A stretch of 64,000 bases of DNA from Reticulitermes lucifugus (lineage: Eukaryota > Arthropoda > Insecta > Blattodea > Rhinotermitidae), in the NCBI GenBank assembly GCA_026260175.1, contig JAKCWW010001907.1, positions 1 through 64,000 of the forward strand, given 5' to 3'. Shown here in pieces: positions 29,001-35,000 of the stretch. Below the pieces are notes generated by a model, which made no database searches, was not told the origin of the DNA, and worked only from the letters and a program-made list of their open reading frames with translations. A program made the translations under genes and the position numbers. Numbering within the stretch: the first letter of the stretch is position 1; each line of letters opens with the position of its first letter.

Positions 29001-32000
29001 GATGTCTTCAAAGTCACCTGGTTTCATAAAATGACCCAGGAGCCTGAATCTTAATGTGGCCAAAGCCTCACAGTTGTAAAGAATGTGTGAGGTCATTTCA
29101 GATGCCGCCTTGCATCTATTACACTCGGGATTGTTTACCAGTCCCGGTTTAAATAGGTGTCCTTGTAAATGACAGTTTTCTACTAAATGGTAGTAAGATA
29201 ATATATTAAAATGGACCTCCAAAACAGGTTTCATCATATGGACTGGCTTTAACTAGTTCATGAAAGATTTATATGAGAATAAAAAGAGCTTTAAAATTCT
29301 AATACAGGGTAGTAAGTTGTCATAAGGCTGAAGACATAGAGTTGCAGTTGTGATGGTGATGATTCACGCTGTGGTGTTCTGAGTTATGAAACCATATTGT
29401 CTGATGGTGAATACCAAAGTTTTGGGAGAACATGCTGCCACTGTTTTCAGAGTAAAAGTGAAGAAGAGGCAGCATGTTCCACTCAAACATTTGCAACCAC
29501 CTACCAGATTCCATAATATTGTAACTTGGAAGACCTAAATATTAAGACCAAGGTAAATGCACATACAACAGTGTACTGCGACTTACATGATACAGACCCA
29601 GGTCATATAAAGAGATGCAACTATATTGTGTTCTTCACTCCAGTAATGGCAGACAATGAAATATACAACAGAATTTTATACTGGGAGTTTGCCTCAAATT
29701 ATTCATTAATATTGCACTTACAAAATAAGTTAGAAATTCTTAACCAATTCTTCCAAAGTATGAGACAGATGACATTTACATTCATTCTTTAGTGCAAACC
29801 ATATGTGCAACGACTGATTCTATAAATACCAGTCTTACCAGTTACAACAGAAATTTTCTCAGTTTAACAAGCATTCATGGAAATGAGTATGTTAAAATAT
29901 TTTAAAACACCTGTATGCAAAAAATCAAAAGTAACAGTGAAATGACACACAATAGGCACTCCTTTGAAAAACTGTAATGAAAAAAAGGTTCTCATGGCAA
30001 GGAACATTTGTTATATGCACTGTCTGTTGCCGTGCCCAAGGTTCCATGAAACATTCTGTTTCCCATCCACCATAACCTACCTGCATCTGGCACAGGTGAA
30101 GCACTGCTGGTGATAAGTATTGCCAAGTGCTGACACCACCTCTCCCTCCACATAGTCACCACAGATGGCGCACTTGGTACCAAACTGGCGCTGATAGTCT
30201 CCTGTGCAGTAATAGCTGCCATCCTTACAGAAGAAGCCACCCTGGGCCAATGAGTTCTTGCACACTGTAACGATGAAACAAACCTTAACTCCTACTATTC
30301 ACATTATCACTTAACAGCACTTGTAGAGCAGATACAGGGCAATGCTGGTATTAGATATTTTTACAGATATGCATTAGTCGTACTAAAATTCTCTGCTACA
30401 CGTTAGGAGATGAAGCATTTTACTTCTCTTGTACCAGTACCACTCATTCATGGAGCCATTTTTATATCACAAAATATATTTAAATTACAAAATATATTTA
30501 AATTACAATACTACTGCTTCATATTCTGAAAGTCCAAGTTTGAACGTGGCCTAGGCTAACCTAAATGACAGTTTATATGGTTTCCCTAGGTCCATCCAGT
30601 TAAATGCTACGGAGGTATCTAACTGATGCATCCTGTTGTGCTATAATAGGAATGTTTAAATCACAGGCAACTGATTTGGAAGATGGCTCAACGATCATTT
30701 TATTAGCAATGTTTTACTGTTACAAGTTTTGGTTCTTTTTTTTTTGCCATCTTCAGGTAGTTCATTTAGAAACAAAAATCAGTATGTAACATGTAGTGCC
30801 CAATATAGCAGACAGTAAACTATGAGATCCGAGAATTTCCACAACAGACATATATACAATGGATGATCAATAAGAAAAGTTTCCTAGATCATAAAAATTA
30901 CATAAAACATCACTATAACGTGAAATTTAACTCGTTTAAGTCACTGAAGTATCAATATTTTTCAGCATAATCCCTCAGCACACTGATGCATCAGTCCCAT
31001 TTTAGCATGAGTTTAAACATTCAGCCATGGCTTAAATTGGCTCTTGCATTCACAACCATTCATGAACAACCACTTCCACTTCCTCATTATCGTAGAATCA
31101 GCGACACCTAAAGTCTTGCTTTGGTTTTCCATGACAAGTTCCTCCACTCATGCTATGTTCATATCCATCTTTTATGTGCTGGGCCGACCTGTGCAATCAA
31201 CATCACGGATGTCTGTCCAACCATTCAAAAACTCGCAGCATCATTCTCTCACATGCTGCACTTTCATTATCCCATCACCATACACCTCTACCAACTGGCT
31301 GCGAATTTCAATGGGGTGAAACACATTTTGCCCATAAAAATGAATCACACTACAAACTTCTTTGCGGGACCAAACTTCCAATGTCGTTGCCACTGCACAT
31401 CAACTTATCCCTTGACTGACTGAGACTTGTGTATGTAATCTGCTGCATTTTACTCCTACCACAACTGCTACTGCCTACTAAAAAATAAAATGCTTGATGA
31501 ACATGCCCCACAAAATAACAAAATAATTTTACGAAAAAATTGTAACGTTAAAATACTATTGTGGTTTTCCTTATCATCGTTCATCCATTAAAACCTCCAT
31601 TATATTTAAAGTACACACATTTTTTGTGTTGTACATATTTGTACATCACTTTGGGAACTTTGTCCATTTTGAATACTATTATTATAAAGTCAGTATATTT
31701 CATAGTGTTTCTGAAGTGCAGACATATTCTTGTTTAAATATGTTTTCGCTAGGTTGTAGAGGCTGTAGGTTTCTTAGTGAACGTGCTTGTGGGATATCAC
31801 ATGAACAACTCACCAACAAACCTGCAGCCTCTATGCACTGGGCACTGCATGTTACATGCTAATTGTTATATTTATGAATGAACTGGCCAAAGATGGTTAA
31901 AAATTTAGTTGAAATATGCAGCAGTAAAACATTGATAATTAAATGACTGCCACGCTGAATTCCTGGTCCGAAGACCGCAACTGAAAGCTAGGACAGTACT

Positions 32001-35000
32001 TTTCTCCAGTACATCAGTAACAATCATTCTTCCATTCAACACAGGACTTATAACGGTAAAAAAAGGGATAATTAAATAATCCATTTATCAATTAAACAAT
32101 ATTCCAGCAGTCACTGCAGAGATTTAATAAAATGAGATAATACACTCAAGATACCCAACTTCACATGGAACTCAACCCAGACCTTCTGCAGATAAAGACT
32201 TTTACCATGTGCCAACTTAGATGACCGAGGGAACAATGGGCCAATCAGTACCAAACATGTGGGAACTTTCCAGGCCATTTAGTGTGTTCCAACATTTGCT
32301 CCTCCAAAGTGAATATCAAAGTAAGAATGTATTTAGAATAAAACCTGATAAACAAGCCATTACATCTGGTAAACACAAAAAACTCTTATTACAACACCTC
32401 TATAATAATTTAAAGAGTACACTGGGTTGTCCCAGAGATTTGTTCTTGCCGGCCAAGATAATTCCTTTGTGTTCAAATTCATATAAACATGATGGGGATT
32501 CATTTAACAACTTTAAACATCTCAGTCAAATACAACAATATCTCTTCATGCAAGCCAGCTCATGGCTTGTTGGTCAGCTTGAGAGTTTAGGAATACTTTT
32601 TGAATTCCCAGTCCACTTGAAAAGCACTGGAAATGAGGTCAAGGAGTGCTGCAATAGAAACCTCCCACTCTTCACGACAAACAATTCACATAAAAAATAA
32701 GAGGCAGGATATGATGTCAGAGATGCCAATCTCTACAGCTCCAACAGCAGAACAGAAAATAGCCTGATAAGAAAGATGCCAGTCAGGCAACTGATTTGCA
32801 GTTACAAACATTTACAGAAGCACACAAAAATTTGGGAAAAAACAGCAAACACAAATGAGAACACTGATATAATTAGAAGACATCAATACTGTATAAAAAA
32901 AATAATTCTGATGGTAGAGTTCTACTGTCATAAAATTTGGCCTCTTTCAGTGAAACAAGAACACAAATTACAAGTGTCTATCAGTCAACAAGGAACCAAG
33001 AGGGAAATGCAGGATATTTATAGTCTCCTAGTATTGGTAGGGTAATGAGAGTCCAGAGCTTATGATGAACTGGACAGGTTGGCTAGCTCAACTGGAAAAG
33101 GAAAAAATGAGAAGAGAATTTTGGTGGGGAAACCTCACATAAGCAGTCGCATGGAACAGGGAAGAGGAGGATGGAACATACGAACAAGGATGTACATAGA
33201 ACTGGTTCAAGATCATGTCCCATGGTGGGCTTCAGCATAAACAGTGCTGAGGAGCCTTTTGGATTCTGTTATTTCAATGAATAAATTGACTGAACTTCAT
33301 TTATATATCCTTTTGTGTGACATAAAATCTTTCACTCCCAAATCTCCTTTGGGGGGAGAAGAGGGTGGGATGAAGTACAAAAATTCTGGTTTATATGCAT
33401 ACAAGCATACAACTGGCACTGTTTAGTCCCTTTGATCGCAACACTATCCACAGGGGTCATGAAGAATTACACCTTAAATTGTCATACCAGCTGTTACTGC
33501 AAAGCATGTTACCACAATTACAGCCTACTTTGAATCTCATCATACCAGATTTCAAATTGGTTTTTTCATGCTTATACTCATTCTTTCTGGGCTATCACCT
33601 TCAGACCAGTGTGATATGACAAATACTTTCATTGGTGGTTGCTATAGTGTGGAGTATACAGGCAACCACAACCTTCTGCTTGGGTCATAGCTGGAGAATA
33701 CTTCAAGCTGTGCAAGAGGGCATCAATTTTTAATAAAAGTATACTGGGTGCTTAAAGAGTATGACAAATCTGTTATAACAGAGTGCCACTTTTATTGTTT
33801 CCTTCACCATGGTAACCGTCATGGAATGTGCCTGCAGATGCATGCTCCATGCTCCCTGTAGAATCAATATAATATCATCATCATCTTATCATGTGCCCTG
33901 TTATCACACAGTTCTGCGCTGATACAACAAAGATGTACCAAAAATACACAAAATGTGGGCAATCTATAGACTTGACAGGAACAAATATAGCACCCGGTCC
34001 TAGTTTCTACTTTGTAATGCTTCTGGCTGTCCACACCTGACTGGAGGACTAGCTTCATTTCCCATATGTCAAGAAAATGAGAAAAGAAAACATCCTTTGG
34101 CTTTCTTATGTTCCACAGTGACCAAATGTAAGTTTTTGTAGACAGGGATTCAGACTTCCTTATAAACCAAAACACAGACATTCAATGAAGCATGCAAGAT
34201 CACATCCAGTAGTGCATGAATGTTATTGACCTGAAATTGTTAAGGGTCAACGCTACAGAAAGATCCATTTTTAGGTAATTTAACAACTGTAGATATTACA
34301 CTCCTATACAGCATCTTATGTGATGAAAGACCATGAATTCACCAGGAGGCCTATTCCATGGCATTATCCTTCCAAACAACAAAAAATCTCAGTAAGATAG
34401 CCAAACCAAGATCAGATGCACGCCTTGAGCATGGTTACTACACAATGGTTTTGTTCATGCTCTTACTGTTGTTGTTTTATTCTTATTATGTTGTCTTATT
34501 CTGATAGTGAACACAATAAATTAACGTCAGGCTGTGCTAGGTGCAAGTGTAGGAGGGTAATGGAAAAATAAAAGTACGGTCCAAAGCCGTGATCTGTTTT
34601 GGTTCACGTATTTAACTGGATCAAAGGATCAGGCGGAGGGGCGAGTGAAGGAATGGGCATTTTACACGATATGACAGCCACCGACCGCCGAAAAAGAAAG
34701 TTATATTACGAATATGTGGTGCATATGAAATAAACGTATGTATATATAACCAAGGTCATTACTTGAAATCGTCGAACTTGCAGGCTTCACTCAATATCAC
34801 TACAAGATCTGACTAAACGAACAGTCAAATTCACCCCTCCACACTACTTGTTATTCATGTTTTATGCACTGTTGTAATACTTAAAAATTGGAGCACAATA
34901 CTGTTGCATCCTTGAAATGCATTCGCTTGTTTTTGCAGCTGCTGTTTCCTTTTATTTAAACAGCTGTTACGGCTCTTAATTATGCGAATTGTTACGGTCT

